A stretch of 30,246 nt of DNA from NCBI GenBank assembly GCA_046537875.1, contig JBKHJZ010000024.1, forward strand, positions 1 through 30,246, written 5' to 3'. Source of the stretch: JBKHJZ01 sp046537875. Lineage in GTDB: Bacteria > Actinomycetota > Acidimicrobiia > Acidimicrobiales > VFJN01. Shown in pieces: positions 6,893 through 14,980 of the stretch; within the stretch, counting starts at the first letter, position 1; each line of letters opens with the position of its first letter. The notes below the pieces were generated by a model. The model did not search any database. It was not told where the DNA came from and worked only from the letters and a program-made list of their open reading frames with translations. A program made the position numbers and the translations under genes.

Positions 6893-7864
6893 GTGGCCAC
6901 CAGCCAGACATCTGCCGTCCGGGGGATGACGTTCCCGGAGTGCTACGGCAGCATCGTCGACAACATCGAGCACGTCATCCAGGGCAAGCGGGACGTGATC
7001 GAGCTGGTGCTCCTCTGCCTGATCTCCGGCGGCCACCTGCTGCTCGAGGACGTGCCGGGGGTCGGGAAGACCAGCCTGGCCAAGTCGCTCGCCACGTCCA
7101 TCGAGTGCAGCTTCGGCCGGGTCCAGTTCACCCCCGACCTGCTCCCGTCCGACGTGGTCGGGCTGTCGGTGTGGAACCGGACCGACGGCAGCTTCGAGTT
7201 CCGTCGGGGCCCGGTGTTCAACAACATCGTCCTCGCCGACGAGATCAACCGGGCGTCCCCCAAGACCCAGGCGGCGCTGCTCGAGTCCATGGCCGAGGGA
7301 CAGGTGACGGTGGACGGGGTGACCTACGCGCTCGGGAACCCCTTCATGGTGCTGGCGACGCAGAACCCCATCGAACACGAGGGCACGTACCCCCTGCCCG
7401 AGTCGCAGCTCGACCGCTTCCTCATGCGGGTCTCGGTGGGCTACCCCACGCCCCAGGCCGAGCTGCAGATGCTCGACGCCCACGGCGATCACGACGCCTA
7501 CCGCGACATCGGTGCGGTGGTGAGCAGCGAGCACATCCTGGGGATGGCCACCGCCGCCCGCGCGGTCCACCTCGCCCCCGCGCTGAAGGCCTACCTGGTC
7601 GATCTGGCTCAGGCGACCAGGCGCACCACCCACCTCGCGCTCGGGGTCTCGCCCCGGGCCACCCTCGCGCTCCAGCGGGTCGCCCGCGCCCGGGCCGCCT
7701 CGCGGGGTCGCGGCTACGTCATCCCCGACGACGTCAAGGCGCTCGCCGAGTCGGTGCTCGCGCACCGCCTGCTCGTCACGCCGGAGGCGCAGCTCCAGGG
7801 CATCACCCCGGCGGACGCCCTCGGCGAGGCGATCCGGTCGGTGCCGGTCCCCGGGGGGTACTGA
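6893..7864 (+). CDS. MoxR-family AAA+ ATPase
   Basis: 323 residues, a cytoplasmic AAA+ chaperone-like ATPase. Walker A is PGVGKTSLAK (55-64), Walker B is IVLADEINR (112-120, D116 and E117), sensor 1 is in VLATQNPIEHEGTYPLPE, and the arginine-finger region DRFLMRV follows; these are the hallmarks of MoxR. The C-terminal lid (SPRATLALQRVARARAASRG) is present. It is the first gene of a MoxR, DUF58, TgpA operon. In studied cases MoxR proteins assist metal loading or assembly of partners with von Willebrand A or DUF58 domains, so the next gene is its likely client. Only seven bases separate the two. Confidence 0.95.
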   Translation: MATSQTSAVRGMTFPECYGSIVDNIEHVIQGKRDVIELVLLCLISGGHLLLEDVPGVGKTSLAKSLATSIECSFGRVQFTPDLLPSDVVGLSVWNRTDGSFEFRRGPVFNNIVLADEINRASPKTQAALLESMAEGQVTVDGVTYALGNPFMVLATQNPIEHEGTYPLPESQLDRFLMRVSVGYPTPQAELQMLDAHGDHDAYRDIGAVVSSEHILGMATAARAVHLAPALKAYLVDLAQATRRTTHLALGVSPRATLALQRVARARAASRGRGYVIPDDVKALAESVLAHRLLVTPEAQLQGITPADALGEAIRSVPVPGGY

Positions 7865-7871
7865 GGGTCGC

Positions 7872-9071
7872 ATGTTGACGCGCCAGGGGTGGCTCGTCGC
7901 CGGAGGCGGAGTCGTCGGCCTGCTCCTCGCCCGGCTGCTCGGACTGACCGAGGTGTACGTCTTCTCGGCCGTGGCCCTGGGCCTCGTCGTCCTCGCCACC
8001 GTGCACGTCCGCCTCACCCGGCTCGACCTCGAGGTCGAGCGGCGCCTCCACCCGCCCCGCGTGCACGTGGGGCAGGGCAGCCGGGTCGACGTGCGGGTCC
8101 GGAACCTGCGGTCGGCCGGTACCCCCGTCCTGCGCCTGCACGACCCGGTGTCCGGCACGGAGGGCGCCGAGCTGCTGGTGCCTCCACTCGAGCGCGGGGC
8201 CGGCACCCTCGCCACGTACCGGCTGCCCACCGACCGCCGGGGGATCCTGCGGATCGGCCCCCTACGGGTGACGGTGACCGACCCGTTCGGCCTCGCCACG
8301 GTCAGCGTGGTCGCCGCCCCCGAGGTCGAGCTGACCGTGCTCCCCGGGGTGGACGACATCCGGCCGGCCCCGCTGACGACCGGCCACGACCCGACGGCGG
8401 GGACGCTCCGCCCCCACGCGCTGGGGCGCGTCGGCGAGGACTTCTACGCGCTGCGGCAGTACGTGGTCGGCGACGACCTGCGCCGGATCCACTGGCCCTC
8501 GACGGCACGCCACGATGAGCTGCTCGTGCGACAGCAGGAGCAGCCCTGGCAGGGCCGGACCACGGTGCTGCTCGACGTGCGGCGAGCCGCCCACGACGGG
8601 GCCTCGATCGAGGCCGCCGTCTCGGCGGCCGCCAGCGTGGTCACCGCCAACAGCGCCCGGCACGACCTCGTGCGCCTGGTGACCACCGACGGGACCGACA
8701 CGGGCTTCGGAAGCGGCGCGTCGCACGTCGATGCCCTGCTCGAGCACCTGGCGGTCATCGACCGGTCGGGCAGCGCCAGCCTGCGCTCCATGCTGGACCT
8801 GCTCCGGCGCAGCGGCGGCGGCGGCGTGCTCGTCGCCGTGCTCGGCGGGGCGACGCCCGAGGAGGTCGCGGCGGTCAAACGGCTGCGGCGCACGTTCGGC
8901 TGGGCGACGGTGGTCCAGGTGGCGAGCGCGATGCAACCAGCCACACGATTCGGCCCGGCCAACGCCGACGTGGTGCACGTCGGCCCCGGGTCCCCGTTCG
9001 CCGCCGGATGGGAGCGGGCGGTGGCATCGGCCGCACATCACCGGGTCGCGGCCGGAGGGGCGACGCGATGA
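7872..9071 (+). CDS. DUF58 membrane protein, partner of MoxR
   Basis: 399 residues. Two adjacent N-terminal membrane segments (about 6-23 and 27-45), a beta-rich region, then the DUF58 signature GEDFYALRQYVVGDDLRRIHWPSTARHDELLVR around 185-218 (the R-x-Y-x-x-G-D-x-x-R-x-I-x-W pattern), and a von Willebrand A-like C-terminal part (TTVLLDVRRAAHDG). Function is poorly defined; in actinobacteria these proteins sit with MoxR and transglutaminase genes and are linked to the envelope. The start is ATG seven bases after moxR and the stop overlaps the tgpA start (ATGA), so the three genes form one operon. Confidence 0.92.
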   Translation: MLTRQGWLVAGGGVVGLLLARLLGLTEVYVFSAVALGLVVLATVHVRLTRLDLEVERRLHPPRVHVGQGSRVDVRVRNLRSAGTPVLRLHDPVSGTEGAELLVPPLERGAGTLATYRLPTDRRGILRIGPLRVTVTDPFGLATVSVVAAPEVELTVLPGVDDIRPAPLTTGHDPTAGTLRPHALGRVGEDFYALRQYVVGDDLRRIHWPSTARHDELLVRQQEQPWQGRTTVLLDVRRAAHDGASIEAAVSAAASVVTANSARHDLVRLVTTDGTDTGFGSGASHVDALLEHLAVIDRSGSASLRSMLDLLRRSGGGGVLVAVLGGATPEEVAAVKRLRRTFGWATVVQVASAMQPATRFGPANADVVHVGPGSPFAAGWERAVASAAHHRVAAGGATR

Positions 9072-11473
9072 GGTCACGCGACCGCTTCGCGCCGGTGGCC
9101 GAGGTGGCGCTGGCGGCGGTCAGCGCCGCCGCCGTGATCGCGATGCACCGGCTTTTCGAGGACGGTTCCTACCGGGGCCCGCTCCTCCTCCAGGTGATCG
9201 CGGCCCACGGCCTGGTCACCGCCGTCCGCCGGAGCGGCCGCCCCCTGCGGGTGGCCGCGGGGCTCAGCGTCCTGGGAGCCACCCTCACCACCACCTGGCT
9301 GCACTATCGGGACACGACCTCGTGGCTCGTGCCCACCCCCGCCACCGCGTCGGCGGCGGTCGACGACCTGGCGGCGGCGTCGCGCACCTTCGGCGACGTC
9401 AGCGCCCCGGCGCCGGTGGACGTCGGCTTCCTCGTGGTCACCGGCCTGGCGCTGTGGGTCATCGCCCTCCTGGCCGACTGGGCCGCGTTCCGGGCCCGCC
9501 TCGCGTTCGAGGCCCTGCTGCCCTCGGCCCTCCTGTTCCTCGTCTCCGCCATCCTCGGCGAATCACGCGACTTCCTCCCGGTCACGGCGATCTACGCAGG
9601 CGCCGGCCTCGGCTTCGTCCTGATGTACCGCACGTGGGCCCAGGAGCGCAGCGCCGCCTGGACGGGACACCACCGGGCACACGGGCGGTGGTCGCTGCTC
9701 GTGACGGGCGGCGTCCTCGCCTGCGCCGCGCTCGTCGCGGGCCTTGCGATCGTCGCGAACCTGCCGGGGGTCGACGCCCCACCGGTCTGGGCCGTGCGCG
9801 ACATCGGCGACAGCGAGCCCACGCGCGTGGTGGTCAGCCCGATGGTCGAGATGCAGACCCGCCTGGTCGACCAGCCCGACGTCGAGGTGTTCACCGTGCG
9901 GAGCGACCGTCCGGCCAACTGGCGGCTCACCGCGCTGGACGAGTTCGACGGCGAGATCTGGCGCTCCTCGTACGGCACCGACAACGCCGATGGCTCCCTC
10001 GAGCGGTCGACCGAGCCGGTACCCGGGGCCCGGAGGGTCACGCAACAGTTCACGATCGAGGCACTCGGTTCGGTCTGGTTGCCCGCCGCCTACGAGCCGG
10101 TCGCAGTGGAGACGGAGGACGGTCGGCGCGTCGAGCACGACCCGGAGTCGTCCACGCTCATCGTCGACCGCGACGTGTCATCGTCGGATGGCTTCACGTA
10201 CGAGGTGACCTCCGAGCTGCCGGCCTGGGACGGGGCGGACGAGCTTCGCCGTGCCCCCGAAGAGGTGCCGGACGCGATCCGAGACCGCTACCTCGAGCTG
10301 CCCGACCTCGACCCCGCGGTGCACGACCTCGCGACCCAGCTCACCGAGGGGCAGCCCACCGCTTACGACCGGGCGTTCGCCATCCAGCAGCACCTGCGTA
10401 CCTACACCTACGACCTCGGCGTGGGGCGTGGCCACAGCACGGACGCCCTCACCAGCTTCCTGTTCGAGACCCAGCGCGGCTACTGCGAGCAGTTCGCGGG
10501 CGCCTTCGCGGCGCTCGCGCGGTCGGCGGGCCTGCCGTCACGGGTGGCCGTCGGCTTCACCAAGGGGATCCAGGATCCCAACGATCCGACCCTGTTCCGC
10601 GTGCGCGGGAAGCACGCGCACGCGTGGCCGGAGGTCTGGATCGGCGGCCAGTGGGTCGCCTTCGAACCCACCCCGGAACGCGGGCCGCCCGGCGCCGAGC
10701 AGTGGCTCCACATCCCCGAGCAGCAGGTCGCCGCCGGCGGCGACGGCACGACGGCCACCACGGCGCCCGCGGAGGTCCGGGCCGGCGAAGGCACGGGAGA
10801 GGCCGGCGACACCGTGGCGGGTGCGCAGCCGCTGCCGTCCGAGGAAGGCCGCCAGGCTCTCGACGGCGTGGACGGGAACGACACCGCGACCGACCGCGGC
10901 CCGCCCAGGCCGGTGGTGGACACCGTCCGCACGGGCGCCGCGGCCGCCGCCGCCTACGTCCTTCTCGTCCCCGTCCTGCTGGGCATCCACCGGTGGTACC
11001 GATGGCGGCGCCACGGGCTCCGACGACGCCCGCCGCGCCCGAGCGATCACGACGGCGCGACCCACCGCCGGACCACGGTCCCCCCGGACGGCGTGCGGCT
11101 GCTGTGGTCGACCACCGTCGATCGGGCGATCGCAGCCGGGCTGCCGCTGTCACCATCCCTGACGGTCAGGGAGACCGCGCACCGGATCGCTGCCGCGCGC
11201 CCCGGCGCCGCGGCCGCCGCCGACCGGCTGGCCGAAACGGTCGAGCGCCTCACCTACGCGGAGCGCCTCCCCTCGGAGGAGGAGCTCGCCGCTGCCCAGC
11301 GCGCCGCCGACGACGTGATCGCCGAGATCCGGCGCCACCAGCCGTGGGCCGAGCGCTTGCGCTGGTCCCTCGATGTGCGGCTGCTCTGGCAGCGCCCCCG
11401 CGGGCGACCGACCCGACTCTCGACGCGGCAGCGCGCCGTGGTGGCAGCGTCCGACCGGTTGCCGTGGGCCTAG
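9068..11473 (+). CDS. TgpA-type transglutaminase-like membrane protein
   Basis: 801 residues. Several membrane helices fill roughly 1-235, a large extracytoplasmic region follows, and the transglutaminase core carries the catalytic Cys in GYCEQFAGAFAALA (C473) and His in KHAHAWPEVW (H518). The third triad position is E533 in AFEPTP, where many transglutaminase-core proteins have Asp; FEPTP is common in actinobacterial members. After a disordered acidic linker (about 550-615) come one more membrane helix (about 622-642) and a cytoplasmic DUF4129-like tail. The ATG start overlaps the DUF58 stop. The substrate is unknown; cross-linking or proteolysis at the cell surface is likely. The stop is seven bases from the convergent DUF3040 stop. 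Confidence 0.92.
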   Translation: MRSRDRFAPVAEVALAAVSAAAVIAMHRLFEDGSYRGPLLLQVIAAHGLVTAVRRSGRPLRVAAGLSVLGATLTTTWLHYRDTTSWLVPTPATASAAVDDLAAASRTFGDVSAPAPVDVGFLVVTGLALWVIALLADWAAFRARLAFEALLPSALLFLVSAILGESRDFLPVTAIYAGAGLGFVLMYRTWAQERSAAWTGHHRAHGRWSLLVTGGVLACAALVAGLAIVANLPGVDAPPVWAVRDIGDSEPTRVVVSPMVEMQTRLVDQPDVEVFTVRSDRPANWRLTALDEFDGEIWRSSYGTDNADGSLERSTEPVPGARRVTQQFTIEALGSVWLPAAYEPVAVETEDGRRVEHDPESSTLIVDRDVSSSDGFTYEVTSELPAWDGADELRRAPEEVPDAIRDRYLELPDLDPAVHDLATQLTEGQPTAYDRAFAIQQHLRTYTYDLGVGRGHSTDALTSFLFETQRGYCEQFAGAFAALARSAGLPSRVAVGFTKGIQDPNDPTLFRVRGKHAHAWPEVWIGGQWVAFEPTPERGPPGAEQWLHIPEQQVAAGGDGTTATTAPAEVRAGEGTGEAGDTVAGAQPLPSEEGRQALDGVDGNDTATDRGPPRPVVDTVRTGAAAAAAYVLLVPVLLGIHRWYRWRRHGLRRRPPRPSDHDGATHRRTTVPPDGVRLLWSTTVDRAIAAGLPLSPSLTVRETAHRIAAARPGAAAAADRLAETVERLTYAERLPSEEELAAAQRAADDVIAEIRRHQPWAERLRWSLDVRLLWQRPRGRPTRLSTRQRAVVAASDRLPWA

Positions 11474-11480
11474 TGTTCTG

Positions 11481-11879
11481 TCACTTGGTGTCGTCGCCGT
11501 TCGACTCGTCGTCACGCGAGAAACGATCTCGCACGCGACGGCCGGCGCCGCCGAGCGCCTCGCGCAGGCCGTTCGCCCGCACGGCGCTCGCCAGATGATC
11601 GAGACCGGCCTTGCCCAGCTTGCGGAGGTTCCGCTCGAACACCAGGGCGCAGCCGAGCATCACGAGGAAGCCGGCGAACGAGAGCCAGAACGAGGTCGAC
11701 AGGGCAGCCACCAGGAACACCGCGCCGGCGAGGAACCCGACGACCGACCACTTCATGCGCCGGACCGTGTGGCGGTACAGCGTGGTCTCGCTGACCTCGC
11801 GCGCGAACGAGGGGTCGTCCTCGTAGAACCGCTGCGCGATCTGCTGGAGGATGCGTTCCTCGTCCTCGGAGAGCGGCAC
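11481..11879 (-). CDS. DUF3040 membrane protein
   Basis: 132 residues. PLSEDEERILQQIAQRFYEDDPSFA at the N-terminus is the DUF3040 signature. Two closely spaced membrane helices follow (about 51-67 and 70-88, WSVVGFLAGAVFLVAAL and FWLSFAGFLVMLGCALVFE), then a basic tail. Function unknown; in actinobacteria the family is often near mraZ, as here in the wider sense. The GTG at 11879 is chosen because GAAGGGG sits five bases upstream, one of the few strong ribosome binding sites in the window; a longer frame to 12098 has no family similarity. It is convergent with the transglutaminase gene. Confidence 0.9.
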   Translation of the reverse strand: MPLSEDEERILQQIAQRFYEDDPSFAREVSETTLYRHTVRRMKWSVVGFLAGAVFLVAALSTSFWLSFAGFLVMLGCALVFERNLRKLGKAGLDHLASAVRANGLREALGGAGRRVRDRFSRDDESNGDDTK

Positions 11880-11884
11880 TGGAA

Positions 11885-11948
11885 CCCCTTCGTACCGGCT
11901 GACCGAACCGGTGCCTGCAAGTGTCTCATAGCGTTCCCGAAGCGACAA
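11885..11948 (-). promoter_or_regulatory. Ribosome binding site and possible promoter for the DUF3040 gene
   Basis: GAAGGGG (11891-11885, minus strand) five bases before GTG decides the start. TTGTCG (11948-11943), 17 bases and GACACT (11925-11920) could be the promoter, giving a leader of about 35 bases. The promoter part is weak. Confidence 0.4.
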
Positions 11949-12094
11949 CGCACGAAACACCTGGAACACCCGGAATGCCGGCCCGGCCGCGTCCGTCAGG
12001 TCGGGGCGCCGTGCGGCGCTGAGCCCGTCGCACTCGTGCACCTCCGCCCGGACGCTCCCGCCGGCCCGGTCCGGCACGCCCCGTCGGTCGGCGC

Positions 12095-12598
12095 TCACCT
12101 CCGGGAGACGATCGCCCGCCGCGGGTGCTCGCCCTCGACGAGGTAGCGGAAGCGGCGGAGCGGGTGCGTGGCGCTGGTCGCCCCCCAGCGCTCGGCGAGC
12201 CAGGCCCCCAGGGGCTCACGCACCCACGGCTGGCACCCGGCCAGCCGCGCGTCGCACTCGTCCGGCGCGACGAACGCCGCGTCGACCACGATGCCGTCCG
12301 GGTCGCAGATCCGCAGATCGCCGGTGAACTCGACCGCGAGGTGCGCCTCGACCCGTAGGCGCCAGCCGAGGCCGGGCGCCTCGACCTCGACCTCGTAGAC
12401 CGGGCCGTTCCAGTGCCGCACCCGCACCCCGGTCTCCTCCTCGACCTCGCGCGTCAGGCCGGAGACCACGGTCTCGTCGTCGTCGATGACACCCCCCGGT
12501 GGGCTCCAGTCGCGCGCGCCGTCCCGCCGCAGGTTCTCCACCAGGAGCACACCCCGCTCGCCGACGACCAGACCGCCTCCCACCAGCCACTCGCGCAC
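12095..12598 (-). CDS. Nudix hydrolase
   Basis: 167 residues. The complete Nudix box runs from G36 to V58: G36, E42, then REVEEETGV with R50, E51, E54 and E55, the magnesium-binding glutamates. The fold's flanking strands (WLVGGGLVVGERGVLLVENLR, WSPPGG before the box) are present. Nudix enzymes hydrolyse nucleoside diphosphates linked to another group; the substrate cannot be told here. The GTG at 12598 gives VREWLVGG, a sensible N-terminus; there is no clear ribosome binding site. A gap of 215 bases separates its stop from the DUF3040 start on the same strand. Confidence 0.9.
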   Translation of the reverse strand: MREWLVGGGLVVGERGVLLVENLRRDGARDWSPPGGVIDDDETVVSGLTREVEEETGVRVRHWNGPVYEVEVEAPGLGWRLRVEAHLAVEFTGDLRICDPDGIVVDAAFVAPDECDARLAGCQPWVREPLGAWLAERWGATSATHPLRRFRYLVEGEHPRRAIVSRR

Positions 12599-12819
12599 GC
12601 CGCCAGTGTGGCACCGGGCGGGCTGCGCCGGGTGGGCTGCCGGCACGCCGGCGCCGGTTCCGGGCGATCGCGGGCCCTCAGGAACTGCGCGGATGGGAAC
12701 GTCCGCGTGGCTCGAGGTGGTCAGTGCTGCCGGGCGCCTCGCTGTACAGCCGTGGCTCACGCAGCAGATCCCGTACGGTTCACGCGTCGACGTCCATCCC
12801 TCTTCGCTCGGGCCCTCAG

Positions 12820-12825
12820 TAGCAT
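12820..12825 (+). promoter_or_regulatory. Candidate -10 (TAGCAT) for a leaderless start
   Basis: TAGCAT lies seven bases before the GTG at 12833. The in-frame ATG at 12824 falls inside this hexamer, so the two readings exclude each other; I favour the GTG. Confidence 0.45.
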
Positions 12826-12832
12826 GGGGGCG

Positions 12833-13150
12833 GTGCCAGCTCCCGCCGCACCGCAACCCGACGACTACTCCCCCACCGCGCTCCCGTCGACGGCGGCCCG
12901 TGTCCTGGCGTTCGCGTCGATCATCCTGGGGGGTCTGGCGGGAGCGCTCATCGGTTGGGCTCTCGTCGACCTCCAGTGCGACGGCGACTGCACGCTGCTC
13001 ACGGGGTTCGCGATCCTCGGCGGTGCGCTGGCCGGCGCCACGGGTGTGGCAGTGGTGGCGACGCTGGCGCTCAGGGCCATGGGTGAGTGGCGCATGGCGG
13101 GCGACCGCGATCGGGATCGGTCGGCCGCCGTCAGGCGGGGACGCCCGTGA
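12833..13150 (+). CDS. Small two-helix membrane protein of unknown function
   Basis: 105 residues from the GTG at 12833 (108 from the ATG at 12824). A Pro/Ala-rich N-terminus is followed by two membrane helices, about VLAFASIILGGLAGALIGWA and LLTGFAILGGALAGATGVAV, joined by a short loop with two cysteines (LQCDGDC), and a basic Arg/Asp tail. Glycine zipper-like spacing (GGLAGALIG, GGALAGATG) suggests packed or oligomeric helices. The loop cysteines would lie outside the membrane if both ends are inside, and could form a disulfide. I do not recognise a family. It is convergent with the PIG-L gene. Confidence 0.65.
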   Translation: MPAPAAPQPDDYSPTALPSTAARVLAFASIILGGLAGALIGWALVDLQCDGDCTLLTGFAILGGALAGATGVAVVATLALRAMGEWRMAGDRDRDRSAAVRRGRP

Positions 13151-13231
13151 CGTCCGGGACCACGACGGTCACGGAGCGGTTGGCCCGGCAGCGTGTGCGG
13201 AACGAGCGTGCGGCGACGGTCCGCCCGGGCC

Positions 13232-13942
13232 TCACGCCAGGCGCAGCCGCCGGAACGCCTCGGCGTGGCGAACCCCGGCCTCAGAACCGGACGCCGCCGT
13301 GCGCGAACGGATGACCTCGCCGACCAGCGCCGGATCCTCGCCCACGCGGCTCTCGTGGCACTGGACCGCGGCGACCTTCTTGTCGACCACCTGGGAGATG
13401 TCCACCCACACGTCGGCCTGGAGGGTGCCGGACAGCAGGAGCGCACCGACCTGGTGGGCGGCCCCGGCGGCGGGGAAGTAGAGCGGGCTGCCGGCGGCCG
13501 GCGCGACCGCGTCGACCACGGCCCATCCGACCTCCCGGTGGTCGCGATGGTTCACGTAGCTGTCGCCGAAGAAGACCGCCGTGGGGTCCGGGCAGATGAC
13601 CACCTCGGGGCGGTGGGTCCGCACCAGCTCGACGAGTCGCTCCCGCAGGCCGAGGTCGTTGGTGGCCTCGCCGTCGGGCACGCCCAGCAGGTCGACCCCG
13701 GCCAGGCCGAGCACCTCGGCCGCAGAGCGCACCTCCTGCGACCGCCGGGCGGTGAGGTCCGCCGGGTCCGTGGCCGGGTCGGGCGAGCCCTTGTCACCGG
13801 CGTTGACCACGACCAGGCGCACATCGGCGCCGTTCGCCGCCCAGCGCGCCAGGGTGCCCCCACACGACATCTCCGGGTCGTCCGGGTGGGCGTACACCGC
13901 CAGGGCCCGCCGTGGTGCCTCGGTGAGCAGGCCTGCGTTCAC
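13232..13942 (-). CDS. PIG-L (LmbE-like) N-acetylglucosaminyl deacetylase family protein
   Basis: 236 residues. PIG-L enzymes are zinc-dependent deacetylases of N-acetylated sugars or conjugates; in actinobacteria MshB and Mca act in mycothiol metabolism. The metal and catalytic motif AHPDDPEMSCGGTLARW is at 18-34 (H19, D21, D22), and the second metal motif is NHRDHREVG in the middle of the protein. It is shorter than MshB (about 300), so mycothiol synthesis is not established; it may act on another GlcNAc conjugate. The GTG at 13942 overlaps the threonine aldolase stop (GTGA), so the two are co-translated. Confidence 0.9.
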   Translation of the reverse strand: MNAGLLTEAPRRALAVYAHPDDPEMSCGGTLARWAANGADVRLVVVNAGDKGSPDPATDPADLTARRSQEVRSAAEVLGLAGVDLLGVPDGEATNDLGLRERLVELVRTHRPEVVICPDPTAVFFGDSYVNHRDHREVGWAVVDAVAPAAGSPLYFPAAGAAHQVGALLLSGTLQADVWVDISQVVDKKVAAVQCHESRVGEDPALVGEVIRSRTAASGSEAGVRHAEAFRRLRLA

Positions 13943-14955
13943 GGCGCGCGCCGGATCGCGTCGATGGCGCAGTCGACCGCCCTGTCGTCGATGTCGGCGT
14001 GCGTCATCAGGCGCACGACGCCCGGGGCCAGGGTGACCGCACCGATCCCGTCGGCGGCCAGCGCCGCCAGGAGCTTGGCGGGTTCGGCGTGGCGGAACAG
14101 GACGACGTTCGTGTGAACATCCGCCGGGTCGCAGCCGGCGTCGGGCCAGCGCTGCGCGACCGCGTCCGCCAGCCGGCGGGCCCGCTGGTGGTCGTCCGCG
14201 AGCCGTTCCACCATTGTGTCGAGCGCCACCAGGCCGGCCGCCGCGAGGATGCCCGCCTGGCGCATGCCGCCGCCCAGTCGCTTGCGCTCGTGGCGCGCCC
14301 GGTCGATCACCTCCGCGGGCCCGGCCAGGAGCGACCCCACCGGTGCGGCGAGCCCCTTCGACAGGCAGCAGGTGACCGTGGTCGACGACCCGGCCCGCCG
14401 GTCGACCGTGGTCCCGGTGGCCACGGCGGCGTTGAACAGCCGGGCGCCGTCGAGGTGCACCGGCACGCCCGGCGCCGCCACCGCGTCGAGCCCGTCGAGC
14501 GGCCAGGGGCGGCCTCCGGACGCGAGATGGGTGTCCTCGACGCACACCGCCCCGGGTGCGGGCCATCGGTGCTCCGCCGCGTCGACCAGGTGTGCGATCT
14601 CGTCCGGGTCGAGCACCCCGCCCGGATCGTCGACCAGGTGCAGCTGAGCCACCTGGTTCAGACCGAAGGCGCCGCCCTCGTGGGTCACCACGTGCTGCCG
14701 ACGCCCTGCGATCACCAGGCTCGCCGGCGGAGCCAGCACCCGGAGGGCGACCTGGTTGGCCATCGTGCCCGAGGGCAGGAGCAGCGCCGCCTCCTTGCCG
14801 GTGCGCTCGGCGAACGCCTCCTGGAGGCGGTTGACGGTGGGATCGTCGCCGAAGCCGTCGTCGCCCACCTCGGCATCGGCCATCGCACGACGCATGGCGG
14901 GGGTCGGCCGGGTGACGGTGTCGCTGCGCAGGTCGATCGCGAGGGCGGAGGCCAT
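13939..14955 (-). CDS. ltaE: Low-specificity L-threonine aldolase
   Basis: 338-residue PLP enzyme (fold type I) that cleaves threonine or allo-threonine to glycine and acetaldehyde. Visible: LRSDTVTRPTPAMRRAM (9-25), GDDGFGDDPTVNRL (31-44), THEGGAF with the ring-stacking H92, VHLDGAR with D169, and the Schiff-base lysine K200 in CLSKGLAAPVGSLL. The usual ENTH motif reads EDTH (140-143), a small change. Length is normal. The ATG at 14955 has TACCGT seven bases upstream. It is translationally coupled to the PIG-L gene, and divergent from the monophosphatase gene across only 25 bases. Confidence 0.95.
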   Translation of the reverse strand: MASALAIDLRSDTVTRPTPAMRRAMADAEVGDDGFGDDPTVNRLQEAFAERTGKEAALLLPSGTMANQVALRVLAPPASLVIAGRRQHVVTHEGGAFGLNQVAQLHLVDDPGGVLDPDEIAHLVDAAEHRWPAPGAVCVEDTHLASGGRPWPLDGLDAVAAPGVPVHLDGARLFNAAVATGTTVDRRAGSSTTVTCCLSKGLAAPVGSLLAGPAEVIDRARHERKRLGGGMRQAGILAAAGLVALDTMVERLADDHQRARRLADAVAQRWPDAGCDPADVHTNVVLFRHAEPAKLLAALAADGIGAVTLAPGVVRLMTHADIDDRAVDCAIDAIRRAP

Positions 14956-14962
14956 CGGCTGC

Positions 14963-14972
14963 ACGGTACCGT
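14963..14972. promoter_or_regulatory. Palindrome ACGGTACCGT with overlapping divergent -10 elements
   Basis: The 10-base perfect palindrome contains TACCGT on both strands: plus at 14967-14972, eight bases before the GTG at 14981, and minus at 14968-14963, seven bases before the ATG at 14955. The whole divergent gap is 25 bases, with no ribosome binding sites. Both genes are predicted to be leaderless and to share these bases as -10. Confidence 0.55.
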
Positions 14973-14980
14973 CGCCCGCC

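Noticed and set aside
12599..12819. Minus-strand extension of the Nudix frame beyond 12598
   Set aside because: It has no similarity to Nudix proteins and the codon pattern changes; the family starts at about VREWLVGG.
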